A stretch of DNA of 60,983 nt from Lentisphaeria bacterium (GTDB lineage: Bacteria > Verrucomicrobiota > Lentisphaeria > Victivallales > Victivallaceae). Position numbers and translations under genes: made by a program. The stretch spans positions 1 through 60,983 of the forward strand of contig CAAGDG010000067.1 of NCBI GenBank assembly GCA_900768515.1, given 5' to 3'. Below are positions 1-7,832 of the stretch, piece by piece. The notes under the pieces were generated by a model that did not search any database, was not told the origin of the DNA, and saw nothing but the letters and a program-made list of their open reading frames with translations. Each line of letters opens with the position of its first letter. Positions within the stretch are counted from its first letter, which is position 1.

Positions 1-243
1 GCGCTCGCGATCGTCGAACTGAGTCCGCGGAAGGCGGCCGGTCTTCTGGGCGATACGCTGCGCTCCGCCGTGGCCAATGCTGAGAACAATTGTGATCTGA
101 ACCGGAAGGATCTGGTCGTGAAGGTTGCGACGGTCAGTCCGGGGCCGATCATCAAGCGTTTTCGCGCGAAGGCCCGCGGTTCGGCCGGCCGGATCCGGAA
201 GCGGACCAGCCACCTGGAAGTTATTTTGACGGATATGAACTGA
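1..243 (+). CDS. rplV: 50S ribosomal protein L22, C-terminal part (cut by window edge)
   Basis: The open frame from base 1 to the TGA at 241-243 encodes 80 residues that read as the C-terminal two thirds of L22: the conserved SAVANAENN stretch (residues 22-30 of the visible part), then the basic RFRAKARGSAGRIRKR loop that lines the peptide exit tunnel and the final TSHLEVIL strand. The start lies outside the window. It sits 16 bases before rpsC, its usual neighbour in the S10 operon. Confidence 0.95.
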   Translation, partial: ALAIVELSPRKAAGLLGDTLRSAVANAENNCDLNRKDLVVKVATVSPGPIIKRFRAKARGSAGRIRKRTSHLEVILTDMN

Positions 244-259
244 AATAGGGGATTGAATC

Positions 260-952
260 GTGGGACAAAAAGTTAATCCGATCGGATTGAGAACGGATCT
301 CACCAAAAATTGGGAATCCCGCTGGTTTGCCGGCAAGGCACTGTTCGGCGAGTGGCTCCACGAAGATCTTGCGATCCGCAAGTTCATCAAAGAGAAGTTC
401 GCGGCTGCGGCGATTGCCCGGATTCAGATTGAGCGTTTTGCCAACCGGGTGCGGGTGACGATCAGTTCGGCCCGTCCGGGGCTGCTGATCGGCAAGAAAG
501 GGGCGGAGCTTGATGCTCTGAAGGCCGATATTGCCAAGATCGCCGCCGGCAAGGAAGTGTTCATTGAGATTGCTGAAGTTCGCCGGGCCGAGACCAACGC
601 CCAGCTGGTTGCCGAGAACATCGCGCAGCAGCTGGAGCGGCGGATCGGGTTCCGCCGAGCGATGAAGCGTTCGATCCAGACCGCGATGGACATGGGTGCG
701 GACGGGATCAAGATCAACTGCGCCGGCCGTCTCGGCGGTGCCGAACTTGCTCGTGAGGAGCAGTACAAGGAAGGCCGTGTTCCGCTTCACACGCTGAAGG
801 CCAACATCGATTACGGCTTCACCGAGGCGAATACGACGGCCGGAAAGATCGGCGTCAAGGTTTGGATTTGTCACAAAGACTCTACGGAGGAACAAGATTA
901 TGCCGCTAATGCCAAAAAGAGTAAAGTACAGAAAGGTTCAGCGCGGAAGTAA
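260..952 (+). CDS. rpsC: 30S ribosomal protein S3
   Basis: A protein of 230 residues with a GTG start. It opens with the universal S3 start MGQKVNPIGLR and carries the KH-domain loop LLIGKKGAELDAL near residues 74-86, then the C-terminal S3 domain (MDMGADGIKINCAGRLGGAELAR). S3 lies at the mRNA entry side of the small subunit. Its last 18 codons (900-952) overlap the start of rplP in another frame. The tail after VKVWICHKD is hydrophilic and is the part that overlaps, so it may tolerate change. GTG 260 is chosen because the conserved N-terminus begins there. Confidence 0.97.
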   Translation: MGQKVNPIGLRTDLTKNWESRWFAGKALFGEWLHEDLAIRKFIKEKFAAAAIARIQIERFANRVRVTISSARPGLLIGKKGAELDALKADIAKIAAGKEVFIEIAEVRRAETNAQLVAENIAQQLERRIGFRRAMKRSIQTAMDMGADGIKINCAGRLGGAELAREEQYKEGRVPLHTLKANIDYGFTEANTTAGKIGVKVWICHKDSTEEQDYAANAKKSKVQKGSARK

Positions 953-1313
953 CGCCGGACTCGCCACTGCCAACAACAAGTTGGATTTTGGCGATTACGC
1001 GCTCCAGTCGCTGACCCGCGGGTACGTTACCAATAATCAGATTGAAGCTGCGCGTGTGGCGATCAACCGTCACCTGAAACGTCGCGGCAAAGTGTGGATC
1101 CGTCTGTTCCCCTTCCGCTCCTTCACGAAGAAGCCGTTGGAAGTCCGTATGGGCAAGGGAAAGGGCGCGGTCGAAGGCTGGGTCGCTCCGGTGCTGCCGG
1201 GCCGGGTGCTGTTTGAAGTGTCCGGTTGCAGCGAGGCGGTGGCCAAGGAAGCCATGAGTCGTGCGGCGAACAAGCTTTGTCTGCGCTGCAAGTTCCTGGC
1301 GCGTGAGGATTGA
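900..1313 (+). CDS. rplP: 50S ribosomal protein L16
   Basis: A protein of 137 residues. L16 is recognised from MPKRVKYRKVQRGS at the N-terminus, FGDYALQSLTRGYVTNNQIEAARVAINRH and the KPLEVRMGKGKG loop. It binds 23S rRNA near the peptidyl-transferase centre. The ATG at 900 has a good ribosome-binding site (ACGGAGG about 8 bases upstream) that lies inside rpsC, so the gene overlaps rpsC by 53 bases. A second in-frame ATG at 909 would also overlap. The next gene, rpmC, begins just downstream of the stop. Confidence 0.97.
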   Translation: MPLMPKRVKYRKVQRGSNAGLATANNKLDFGDYALQSLTRGYVTNNQIEAARVAINRHLKRRGKVWIRLFPFRSFTKKPLEVRMGKGKGAVEGWVAPVLPGRVLFEVSGCSEAVAKEAMSRAANKLCLRCKFLARED

Positions 1314-1324
1314 GGGTCGAACCG

Positions 1325-1531
1325 ATGAAAAATAAAGAAATCCGTGAGCTGACCGACGCCGAACTGGTGAGCAAGATCGCCGATCTGCAGCGTGAAAAAT
1401 TGAACCTCAAGATTCAGTCCCGCACGGGTCAGTTGGAGAAGACCGCCCGGGTCCGGCAGGTCCGCCGCGACATTGCGCGTCTTCACACCGAGCAGACCGC
1501 CCGTGCCGCCAAAGCCGAGGTGAAGGAATGA
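1325..1531 (+). CDS. rpmC: 50S ribosomal protein L29
   Basis: A protein of 68 residues with the L29 helical hairpin pattern: MKNKEIRELTDAELVSKI, then LQREKLNLKIQSRTGQLEK and the VRQVRRDIARLHT helix. The frame is open from a TTG at 1310, but the ATG at 1325 is preferred because it matches the family start and has GAGGG eight bases upstream. The C-terminal TARAAKAEVKE tail is a short charged extension. The stop overlaps the rpsQ start in an ATGA arrangement (1528-1531), which suggests translational coupling. Confidence 0.92.
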   Translation: MKNKEIRELTDAELVSKIADLQREKLNLKIQSRTGQLEKTARVRQVRRDIARLHTEQTARAAKAEVKE

Positions 1532-1806
1532 GTGATGCTATGAATGAAGTTCGTGGTAACCGGAAAGAGCGCGTCGGCGTGGTGGTGAGCGATGTTCAGG
1601 ACAAGACCATCGTGGTCAAGGTCGACCGCCGGACGCCGCATCCGCTTTACCAGAAGATTGTGAAAGTCAGTAAGAAGTTCACCGCGCACGACGAAAAGAA
1701 CGAGGCGAAGAAGGGCGACACCGTCCGGATTGCCGAGACTCGTCCGTTGAGCCGCAACAAGTGCTGGCGACTGATTGAGATCATCAGCCGCGCGGTGCAG
1801 GAATAA
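1528..1806 (+). CDS. rpsQ: 30S ribosomal protein S17
   Basis: A protein of 92 residues. It shows the S17 OB-fold pattern: RVGVVVSDVQDKTIVVKVDRRTPHPLYQKIV, the KKFTAHDEKNEAKKGDTVRI loop and ETRPLSRNKCWRLIEII. It binds 16S rRNA early in small-subunit assembly. Two further ATG codons lie close to the chosen start (MSDAMNE), so the exact N-terminus is uncertain by a few residues. The ATGA overlap with rpmC favours 1528. Confidence 0.95.
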   Translation: MSDAMNEVRGNRKERVGVVVSDVQDKTIVVKVDRRTPHPLYQKIVKVSKKFTAHDEKNEAKKGDTVRIAETRPLSRNKCWRLIEIISRAVQE

Positions 1807-1825
1807 CCTTCGGGAGATATGCACG

Positions 1826-2191
1826 ATGATTCAAATGCAGAGTATTCTGGAGGTGGCCGACAATTCCGGAGCCAAGTCGCTTCTGACGATCACGGTTCTG
1901 GGGCAGGGCAAGAAGATTGCCCGGGTCGGAGACATTATCAGCTGTGCGGTTGAGGAAGCGATTCCGGACGGTTCGGTCAAAAAAGGTCAGGTCGTGAAGG
2001 CGGTTGTGGTCCGCACGGCTTCGAAGATCCGCCGGCCGGACGGGTCCTATCTTCGTTTTGACGACAATGCCGCGGTGCTGATTGACAAGGACAAAAACCC
2101 GATCGGAACCCGTATTTTCGGGCCGGTGGCGCGTGAACTGCGGGACAAGGACTTCATGAAGATCATCTCGCTGGCGCCGGAGGTGCTGTAA
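1826..2191 (+). CDS. rplN: 50S ribosomal protein L14
   Basis: A protein of 121 residues, the usual L14 length, beginning MIQMQSILEVADNSGAKSLL, which is the family signature. The later RIFGPVARELRDKDFMKIISLAPEVL is also typical. L14 contacts the small subunit across the ribosome interface. The frame is open further upstream to 1775, but the ATG at 1826 is correct by homology and follows GGGAG at a suitable distance. The stop codon overlaps the rplX start (TAATG). Confidence 0.97.
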   Translation: MIQMQSILEVADNSGAKSLLTITVLGQGKKIARVGDIISCAVEEAIPDGSVKKGQVVKAVVVRTASKIRRPDGSYLRFDDNAAVLIDKDKNPIGTRIFGPVARELRDKDFMKIISLAPEVL

Positions 2192-2514
2192 TGAACAACT
2201 ACCACGTCAAAAAGGGCGACAAGGTGCTGGTGAATGCCGGCAACTACAAAGGGGAAGAGGCGACGATCCTGGCGGTGCTTTCCGCGAAGGACCGCGTGGT
2301 TCTCGAACTGTCGTCGAAGAAGGTTCGCGAGATCGGCAAGAAGACGGTCAAGAAGAGCAAGCTCCATCCGAACGGCGGTCTGGTTGAGCGTTCGGTTTCG
2401 GTGCAGGTTTCGAACGTCACGCTGACCGAGGAGTCGAAGAAGGCCAAGCAGGAAGCGAAGGCCGCCCGTCGCGAGGCGAAAGCGGCCGCCCGTGCCGCGA
2501 AAAAGACGGAGTAA
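2191..2514 (+). CDS. rplX: 50S ribosomal protein L24
   Basis: A protein of 107 residues. The N-terminal KOW motif (KKGDKVLVNAGNYKGEEATI, about residues 7-26) is the L24 hallmark. It is followed by the conserved KKTVKKSKLHPNGGLVERSVSVQVSNV stretch. L24 is an early assembly initiator of the large subunit. The last 30 residues are a lysine/alanine/arginine-rich helical tail not needed for the core fold. One base is shared with rplN. Confidence 0.95.
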   Translation: MNNYHVKKGDKVLVNAGNYKGEEATILAVLSAKDRVVLELSSKKVREIGKKTVKKSKLHPNGGLVERSVSVQVSNVTLTEESKKAKQEAKAARREAKAAARAAKKTE

Positions 2515-2520
2515 TGTAAC

Positions 2521-3057
2521 ATGCCTGATATGAAGAAAAAATATATGGAGGAAGTCCGCGGGGCGCTCCAGGCCAAGCTCGGTCTGAAGAACGTGATGCA
2601 GATTCCGAAGCTGGAGAAGATCGTGATCTCCACCGGCATCAGTTCGAGCGCGGAGCGCGACGCCTTCACCGAAGCGAGCAAGCACATTGCTGCGATGACC
2701 GGTCAGAAGCCGGTGATCACCAAGGCCCGCAAGAATGTGTCGAACTTCAAGCTGCGCGTCGGCATGCCGGTCGGTGTGATGGTCACGCTGCGCGGCAACC
2801 GGATGTACGAGTTTCTGGATCGTTTTGTGCACAACGCGATGCCGCGTGTGCGCGACTTCCGGGGGATTCCGAAGCGTGGTTTCGACGGAGTCGGCAACTA
2901 CAACCTCGGCGTCTCGGATCTTTCGGTTTTCACCGAAGTTGACGCCGACAAGCTGAAGTATCCGCTCGGGGTGAATATCACGATCGTCACCACGGCCGGA
3001 AATGATGATGCTGCGCGTGAACTTCTCAAAATGATGGAAGTTCCGTTCGAGGAATAA
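2521..3057 (+). CDS. rplE: 50S ribosomal protein L5
   Basis: A protein of 178 residues that reads as a complete L5: MKKKYMEEVRGALQAKLGLKNVMQIPKLEKIVISTGI, the TGQKPVITKARKNVSNFKLRVGMPVGVMVTLRG stretch, and the RDFRGIPKRGFDGVGNYNLGV loop that contacts the P-site tRNA region and 5S rRNA. It begins seven bases after rplX and sits in the expected place before rpsN. Confidence 0.97.
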   Translation: MPDMKKKYMEEVRGALQAKLGLKNVMQIPKLEKIVISTGISSSAERDAFTEASKHIAAMTGQKPVITKARKNVSNFKLRVGMPVGVMVTLRGNRMYEFLDRFVHNAMPRVRDFRGIPKRGFDGVGNYNLGVSDLSVFTEVDADKLKYPLGVNITIVTTAGNDDAARELLKMMEVPFEE

Positions 3058-3073
3058 AGGAAGGAATTGCATC

Positions 3074-3259
3074 ATGGCGAAACTGAGTTTGATGGTGAAA
3101 GCCGCGCGCGGCAGCAAATTTGCGGTTCGCAACTACACGCGCTGCAAGGCGTGCGGCCGTCCCCGGGCGTATATCGGCAAGTTCCAGCTCTGCCGCATCT
3201 GCTTCCGGGAGCTTGCCTCCAAGGGGCAGATTCCGGGCGTGACGAAGGCCAGCTGGTAA
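3074..3259 (+). CDS. rpsN: 30S ribosomal protein S14, zinc-binding short type
   Basis: A protein of 61 residues, the length of the short zinc-containing (C+) type of S14. The zinc ligands are visible as CKACG and CRICF, a C-x2-C-x12-C-x2-C pattern, followed by the usual RELASKGQIPGVTKASW ending. S14 sits in the head of the small subunit. The long cysteine-free form is not present in this window. A purine-rich AAGGAAGG precedes the start. Confidence 0.96.
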   Translation: MAKLSLMVKAARGSKFAVRNYTRCKACGRPRAYIGKFQLCRICFRELASKGQIPGVTKASW

Positions 3260-3277
3260 TTAGGAGGAGCAACAACA

Positions 3278-3673
3278 ATGAGCATGCAAGATCCGATTGC
3301 TGATATGCTGACCCGGATTCGCAACGCGGCGATGGCCGGATTGAAGCAGACCGCGATGCCGAGCTCGAAAGAGAAGGCGGCGATTGCCGGCGTTCTGAAG
3401 AGCGAAGGGTATATTAAAGAGTTCACGGTGGTTGAGGACGGCGTCAAGCGTCAGCTGGTGATCGACCTCAAGTATGTCAACGGCAAGGCTGTGATCGAAG
3501 GTCTGGAGCGGGTGAGCAAGCCCTCCTGCCGGGTTCACTGCGGCAGCCGGGAGATTCCACGGGTGCGCAACGGTCTCGGCACGGTGATTCTGACCACGCC
3601 GAACGGTGTGATGAGCGGCCGGGAAGCTGCGAAGCAGAATGTCGGCGGCGAAGTCCTCTGCTACGTCTGGTAA
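3278..3673 (+). CDS. rpsH: 30S ribosomal protein S8
   Basis: A protein of 131 residues beginning with the family start MSMQDPIADMLTRIRNA. It ends with the signature GLGTVILTTPNGVMSGREAAKQNVGGEVLCYVW. S8 binds the central domain of 16S rRNA. In other bacteria it can repress the spc operon, but no such regulation can be read here. AGGAGG lies about ten bases before the ATG. Confidence 0.97.
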   Translation: MSMQDPIADMLTRIRNAAMAGLKQTAMPSSKEKAAIAGVLKSEGYIKEFTVVEDGVKRQLVIDLKYVNGKAVIEGLERVSKPSCRVHCGSREIPRVRNGLGTVILTTPNGVMSGREAAKQNVGGEVLCYVW

Positions 3674-3697
3674 TCAAAATAGAGTTAGGAATAAAAA

Positions 3698-4231
3698 ATG
3701 TCCCGAATTGGCAAGAAACCGATTGATATTCCTTCCGGCGTGAAGGTTACGATCAGCGGCGCCGACGTGACGGTGGAGGGCAAGAGCAAGCTTTCGATGA
3801 CGCTTCCGCCTTATGTTTCGGCGAAGGTCGAGGGCAGTCAGGTGTTGGTTTCCCAGGACTCCGACGCTCGTCAGGCCAGTGCGATGCACGGGTTGGCCCG
3901 CAGCTTGATCCACAATATGATCGTTGGCGTCTCCGCCGGATTCAAGAAGGAGCTGGCGATTGTCGGCGTCGGTTACAAGGCGACGCTGGCAGGTTCGAAG
4001 CTGACGTTGAATCTGGGTTTTTCGCATCCGATTGTGTACGAAGTTCCGGCCGGTGTCAAACTGACCGTGACGCCGGACAACAAGATGGTGGTCGAGGGGT
4101 GCGACAAGCAGCTGGTTGGAGAGACTGCTGCTCAGATTCGTCGTTTCCGTCCGCCGGAGCCGTACAAGGGCAAGGGCATTCGCTACGCGGACGAGCGGAT
4201 CATCCTCAAGGAAGGAAAGTCCGTGGGCTGA
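3698..4231 (+). CDS. rplF: 50S ribosomal protein L6
   Basis: A protein of 177 residues. The start MSRIGKKPIDIPSGVKV is typical of L6. The second domain carries GVGYKATLAGSKLTLNLGFSHPIVYEVPAGV and the C-terminal signature PPEPYKGKGIRYADE, which contacts the sarcin-ricin loop region of 23S rRNA. It lies between rpsH and rplR as in most spc operons. Confidence 0.97.
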   Translation: MSRIGKKPIDIPSGVKVTISGADVTVEGKSKLSMTLPPYVSAKVEGSQVLVSQDSDARQASAMHGLARSLIHNMIVGVSAGFKKELAIVGVGYKATLAGSKLTLNLGFSHPIVYEVPAGVKLTVTPDNKMVVEGCDKQLVGETAAQIRRFRPPEPYKGKGIRYADERIILKEGKSVG

Positions 4232-4259
4232 TGCCTGCGGCTCTAAGGAGCATTGAAAG

Positions 4260-4622
4260 ATGGCTGTTATCGATAAAAAGACTCAGCGGGTCCGGCGTCA
4301 TGCGCGGATTCGCCGGAAGGTCTCCGGGACTCCGGAGCGTCCGAGATTTTGTGTCAGCATCACGACCAATCACATCTATTGTCAGTTCATTGACGATGTG
4401 AACGGCAAGACGCTGGCCGCCACCTCCAGTCTGGATCCGAAGTTCCGGGCTGAAAACGGCAAGCCGAACATGGCCGGCGCGGTTCTGCTCGGCAAGATGG
4501 CGGCGGAGGCGGCGAAGGCGGCGAACGTTACGGAAGTTGTCTTTGACCGTTCCGGCTACAACTACCATGGTCGGATGAAGGCGATTGCCGAAGCGGCGCG
4601 CGAAAACGGACTTAAGTTCTAA
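4260..4622 (+). CDS. rplR: 50S ribosomal protein L18
   Basis: A protein of 120 residues, the normal L18 length: basic N-terminus (KKTQRVRRHARIRRKVSGTPERPRFCVSITTNHIYCQFIDD), then the conserved end FDRSGYNYHGRMKAIAEAARENGLKF. It binds 5S rRNA together with L5. An AAGGAG ribosome-binding site precedes the ATG. Confidence 0.96.
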   Translation: MAVIDKKTQRVRRHARIRRKVSGTPERPRFCVSITTNHIYCQFIDDVNGKTLAATSSLDPKFRAENGKPNMAGAVLLGKMAAEAAKAANVTEVVFDRSGYNYHGRMKAIAEAARENGLKF

Positions 4623-4633
4623 GGGAGCGTCAG

Positions 4634-5164
4634 ATGGCTAAACGCGAAAATTTCAATGAGCCGGTGCAGAGCGAATTCGACGAGAGCGTCATTTCGATCA
4701 ACCGGAGTGCAAAGGTGGTCAAGGGCGGCAAGAACTTCAGCTTCGGCGCCCTCGTCGTGGTAGGCGACCGCAAGGGCCGGGTCGGTTATGGTTACGGCAA
4801 GGCCAATGAAGTTTCGGATGCGATCCGCAAGGGCGGCGAGGCTGCCCGGCGCAATCTGGTCGCGGTTCCGATGAACGGCAACACGCTGCCGCATGAAGTC
4901 GAGGTGAAGTTCGGCGGCGCCCGTGTTCTGCTGCGTCCGGCGTCGCCGGGTACGGGTCTGATCGCCGGCGGCGCGGTCCGGGCGATCCTCGAGCTGGCCG
5001 GTGTGGAAGACGTGCTGGCGAAATCGCTGGGCGCCTCCAATGCGGCGAATGTGGCGAAGGCGACCTTCAAGGCGATTTCCGAGCTTTCGACCCGCGAGGA
5101 GGTCTACGCCCGCCGTGGCATTCAGCTTCCGGCGGCGCAGGCTCCTGCCGTTGAGAACAACTAA
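4634..5164 (+). CDS. rpsE: 30S ribosomal protein S5
   Basis: A protein of 176 residues. S5 features are the SVISINRSAKVVKGGKNFSF N-terminal domain, the ALVVVGDRKGRVGYGYGKANEVSDAIRKGGEAARRN stretch and the RPASPGTGLIAGGAVRAILELAGVEDVLAKSLGASN C-terminal domain. S5 helps guard decoding accuracy. It is directly followed by rplO, without the rpmD gene that usually separates them. Confidence 0.97.
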   Translation: MAKRENFNEPVQSEFDESVISINRSAKVVKGGKNFSFGALVVVGDRKGRVGYGYGKANEVSDAIRKGGEAARRNLVAVPMNGNTLPHEVEVKFGGARVLLRPASPGTGLIAGGAVRAILELAGVEDVLAKSLGASNAANVAKATFKAISELSTREEVYARRGIQLPAAQAPAVENN

Positions 5165-5187
5165 CGTAACGATTGGGATTTTGGATT

Positions 5188-5634
5188 ATGAAACTGCATG
5201 AACTCAGTCCGAACCCGGGTTCCCGTCAGCGGCGCAAGCGGGTCGGGCGCGGAGACAGCTCCGGCCTCGGCAAGACCGCCGGACGCGGTGAGAAGGGACA
5301 GAAGTCCCGTACCGGTTCGAAGATCCGTCCGTTCTTTGAAGGCGGTCAGATTCCGCTGTTCCGCCGGCTGCCGAAGCGTGGCTTCAACAGCCCGGATCAC
5401 GTGGAGTACACGCTGATCAACCTGAACATTCTGGAAGAGAACTTCAACGCCGGCGACGTGGTGGATGTCGAGGCGCTCGGCGCCAAGAATCTGCTCGGGA
5501 AAAAGGTCGGTCTGATCAAGATTCTCGCCAACGGCGAGATCACCAAGGCGCTGACCGTCAAGGCGGATAAATTCTCGGCTGCGGCGCAGGCGAAGATCGA
5601 GGCCGCGGGCGGAAAAGTCGAAGTGGTTGAATAA
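5188..5634 (+). CDS. rplO: 50S ribosomal protein L15
   Basis: A protein of 148 residues, the typical L15 length: MKLHELSPNPGSRQRRKRVGRG, the glycine-rich SSGLGKTAGRGEKGQKSRTGSK stretch, then FEGGQIPLFRRLPKRGFNSP. The frame is open from a TTG at 5173, but ATG 5188 gives the family start. The ribosome-binding site is weak (GGGAT), which may mean coupling to rpsE 23 bases upstream. L15 is a late assembly protein of the large subunit. Confidence 0.95.
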   Translation: MKLHELSPNPGSRQRRKRVGRGDSSGLGKTAGRGEKGQKSRTGSKIRPFFEGGQIPLFRRLPKRGFNSPDHVEYTLINLNILEENFNAGDVVDVEALGAKNLLGKKVGLIKILANGEITKALTVKADKFSAAAQAKIEAAGGKVEVVE

Positions 5635-5657
5635 CACCGGGGAGACGCGGTAGAAAA

Positions 5658-7046
5658 ATGTTGAAGGCATTTTTGAATGTATGGGGGGTAAAGGAGCTGC
5701 GCACGCGGCTGCTCTTCACCGCTCTGATTATTGTGCTGGTGCGTTTTGCGAGCAACATCCCGTGTCCCGGGGTTGATCCCGCCGCGCTGGAGTCCTACAT
5801 GTCCAAACTTGCCGACAACAGTGGATCGGGCGGTTTGATGTCGATGATCGACCTGTTTTCAGGTGGTGCGCTTGAGCACTTTGCTCTGGGCGCGCTCGGG
5901 ATCATGCCGTACATCACCGCCTCGATCATCGTGCAGCTTCTGGTTCCGGTGATCCCTTCGCTGGAGAAGATCTCCCGCGATGGCGAGAACGGGCGCCAGA
6001 AGATCTCCCAGCTGACCCGTTATCTGACGCTGGTGGTCTGCGTGATTCAGGGTGCGATGGTTGCGGTGGCGATGCTTACGCCGGACAAAATCGGCCTTCC
6101 CGCGCTGGCTTCCGGCGAACAGCTCTATGTCGGCGCAAAATGGCTTTTCGTCCCGGTCACCATTCTGGTGCTGACCTGCACCACCATGGTTTTCACCTGG
6201 CTCGGCGAACAGGTCACCGAGCGCGGCATCGGCAACGGCGTTTCGCTGATCATCACGATCAACATCGTTTCGCGGCTGCCGCATGCGGTGCTGGAGCTGA
6301 TTGACATGGCGATCAAGGGCAGCACGCCGGCGGGCACCAGTTTCCGCCCGGTTCAGCTGCTGCTGCTGCTGCTGGTGTTCTGCGTGGTGACAGCCGCGAC
6401 CATCCTGCTTTCGCAGGGATACCGTCGCGTGCCGATTCAGATGGTTCGCAAGACGGTCGGCAAGCAGATGATGGGTGGTGCCACCTACATGCCCTTGAAG
6501 GTGAACTTCGCGAACGTGATGCCGATCATTTTTGCCGGTGCGATTCTGATGATTCCGGATTATCTTTTCCGGGCGCTGGCGTCGCGGCCGGATGCCGACC
6601 GGATCTGGATTACCCTGGCGACCAGTTTTGCTCATGACGGGGCTGGATACATGATCGCTTACGGCGTGTTGATTCTGGCGTTCTGTTTCTTCTGGGTTGC
6701 GAACCAGTTCAATCCGCTGCAGATTGCCGACAACCTCAAGAAGGAGGGGGCGTACATTCCGGGGATCAGTCCCGGGCAGCCGACCGCGGATTTTCTGGAT
6801 ACGGCGATGACCCGGGTCACGGCCGGCGGCGCGGTGTTTCTGCTTGCGCTTGCGTTGTTCCCGATGTTTCTCTACAACAGTTTTCAGATTCCGTTTATAG
6901 TTGCCCAGTTCTTCGGCGGCACCAGTCTGCTGATCATGGTCGGTGTGGTGCTCGATACGATGAGCCAGCTTGAGTCGCACCTGACGATGCGGCATTACGA
7001 AGGATTTCTGAAGAGCGGCCGGTTGCGGAACCGCGCCGGAAACTGA
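5658..7046 (+). CDS. secY: Protein translocase subunit SecY
   Basis: A protein of 462 residues with about ten hydrophobic segments. SecY signatures are visible: FSGGALEHFALGALGIMPYITASIIVQLL in the second membrane segment and plug region, LGEQVTERGIGNGVSLIITINI in the middle, and the C-terminal FSQIPFI-like and MRHYEGFLKSGRLRNR stretches. It forms the inner-membrane channel with SecE and SecG; secG lies at 49592. It is the last gene of the ribosomal run and is followed by a strong terminator. adk, map and infA, which often follow secY, are 33 kb away. Confidence 0.97.
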   Translation: MLKAFLNVWGVKELRTRLLFTALIIVLVRFASNIPCPGVDPAALESYMSKLADNSGSGGLMSMIDLFSGGALEHFALGALGIMPYITASIIVQLLVPVIPSLEKISRDGENGRQKISQLTRYLTLVVCVIQGAMVAVAMLTPDKIGLPALASGEQLYVGAKWLFVPVTILVLTCTTMVFTWLGEQVTERGIGNGVSLIITINIVSRLPHAVLELIDMAIKGSTPAGTSFRPVQLLLLLLVFCVVTAATILLSQGYRRVPIQMVRKTVGKQMMGGATYMPLKVNFANVMPIIFAGAILMIPDYLFRALASRPDADRIWITLATSFAHDGAGYMIAYGVLILAFCFFWVANQFNPLQIADNLKKEGAYIPGISPGQPTADFLDTAMTRVTAGGAVFLLALALFPMFLYNSFQIPFIVAQFFGGTSLLIMVGVVLDTMSQLESHLTMRHYEGFLKSGRLRNRAGN

Positions 7047-7070
7047 TCGGGAGACCGAACCTGGTTTTGG

Positions 7071-7117
7071 CGGGCTGGGCGGCCGGTGGGAACCGGTCGG
7101 CGCAGCCCGTTTTTTTT
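7071..7117 (+). terminator. Rho-independent terminator after secY
   Basis: A long GC-rich hairpin with the outer stem CGGGCTG / CAGCCCG and the inner stem GGCCGG / CCGGTC closing on a TGGGAA loop is followed by eight T. It would end the ribosomal protein operon 25 bases after secY. Confidence 0.9.
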
Positions 7118-7153
7118 CCGCGGCCGGCGGAGGCCGCTGAACGGAAGTATAAA

Positions 7154-7816
7154 ATGAGCAGTAACGTAATTGCGATCGATGGGCCGGCGGCATCCGGAAA
7201 AAGCACGGTTGCTCGGCGGCTGGCGGAAAAGTTCGGCATCGCCTATGTCAACACCGGCAGTCTTTATCGGGCGGTGGCGCTGGCCGCCCGCCGGGACGGA
7301 CGGGATCTGTCGGCGCTGACATTGGATTTTCTGAAGACACTTCATCTGGAATATGCCCCGGGGCCGGACGGGGGATACGATCTCAAACTGAACGGCCGGT
7401 TTCCCGGAAACGAACTGCGCAGCGCGGAGTGCGCGCAAGGCGCGAGCCTGGTGGCGGCACAGCCTGTGGTGCGCGATTATCTGCTGGACGTGCAGCGCTC
7501 CTTTGCCGGGACCCGGCGAATCGTGATGGAGGGGCGGGATATCGGGACCGTGATTTTTCCCGACGCCCGGTTCAAGTTCTTTGTGACGGCGACCCCTGAG
7601 GAGCGGGCGCGGCGCCGTCTGGCCCAGGCGGGAGAGAATCCGGATGGAGCGACGCTGGCCGGAGTTGCGCGGGAGATTGCCGCGCGCGACCTGCAGGACT
7701 CCACTCGCGCGGTTGCGCCATTGAAACCGGCGCCGGATGCGGAATTGATCGACACCACCGGCAGGAGCATCGACGATGTCGTCGAATGGATCTCCCGCCG
7801 GATAGCGGAAAAATAA
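7154..7816 (+). CDS. cmk: Cytidylate kinase
   Basis: A protein of 220 residues that phosphorylates CMP/dCMP with ATP. The P-loop GPAASGKST is at residues 9-17 after the VIAIDGPAASGKSTVARRLA start. NTGSLYRAVAL (CMP-binding YR motif) and MEGRDIGTVIFPDA are characteristic of Cmk. The frame is open from 7067, but the ATG at 7154 gives the family start and follows GGAAG. It is the first gene of a tight run with the thioesterase (16-base gap), manA and argS. No clear promoter was seen in the 36 bases between terminator and start. Confidence 0.95.
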   Translation: MSSNVIAIDGPAASGKSTVARRLAEKFGIAYVNTGSLYRAVALAARRDGRDLSALTLDFLKTLHLEYAPGPDGGYDLKLNGRFPGNELRSAECAQGASLVAAQPVVRDYLLDVQRSFAGTRRIVMEGRDIGTVIFPDARFKFFVTATPEERARRRLAQAGENPDGATLAGVAREIAARDLQDSTRAVAPLKPAPDAELIDTTGRSIDDVVEWISRRIAEK

Positions 7817-7832
7817 CACAGGAGGTATTCCG

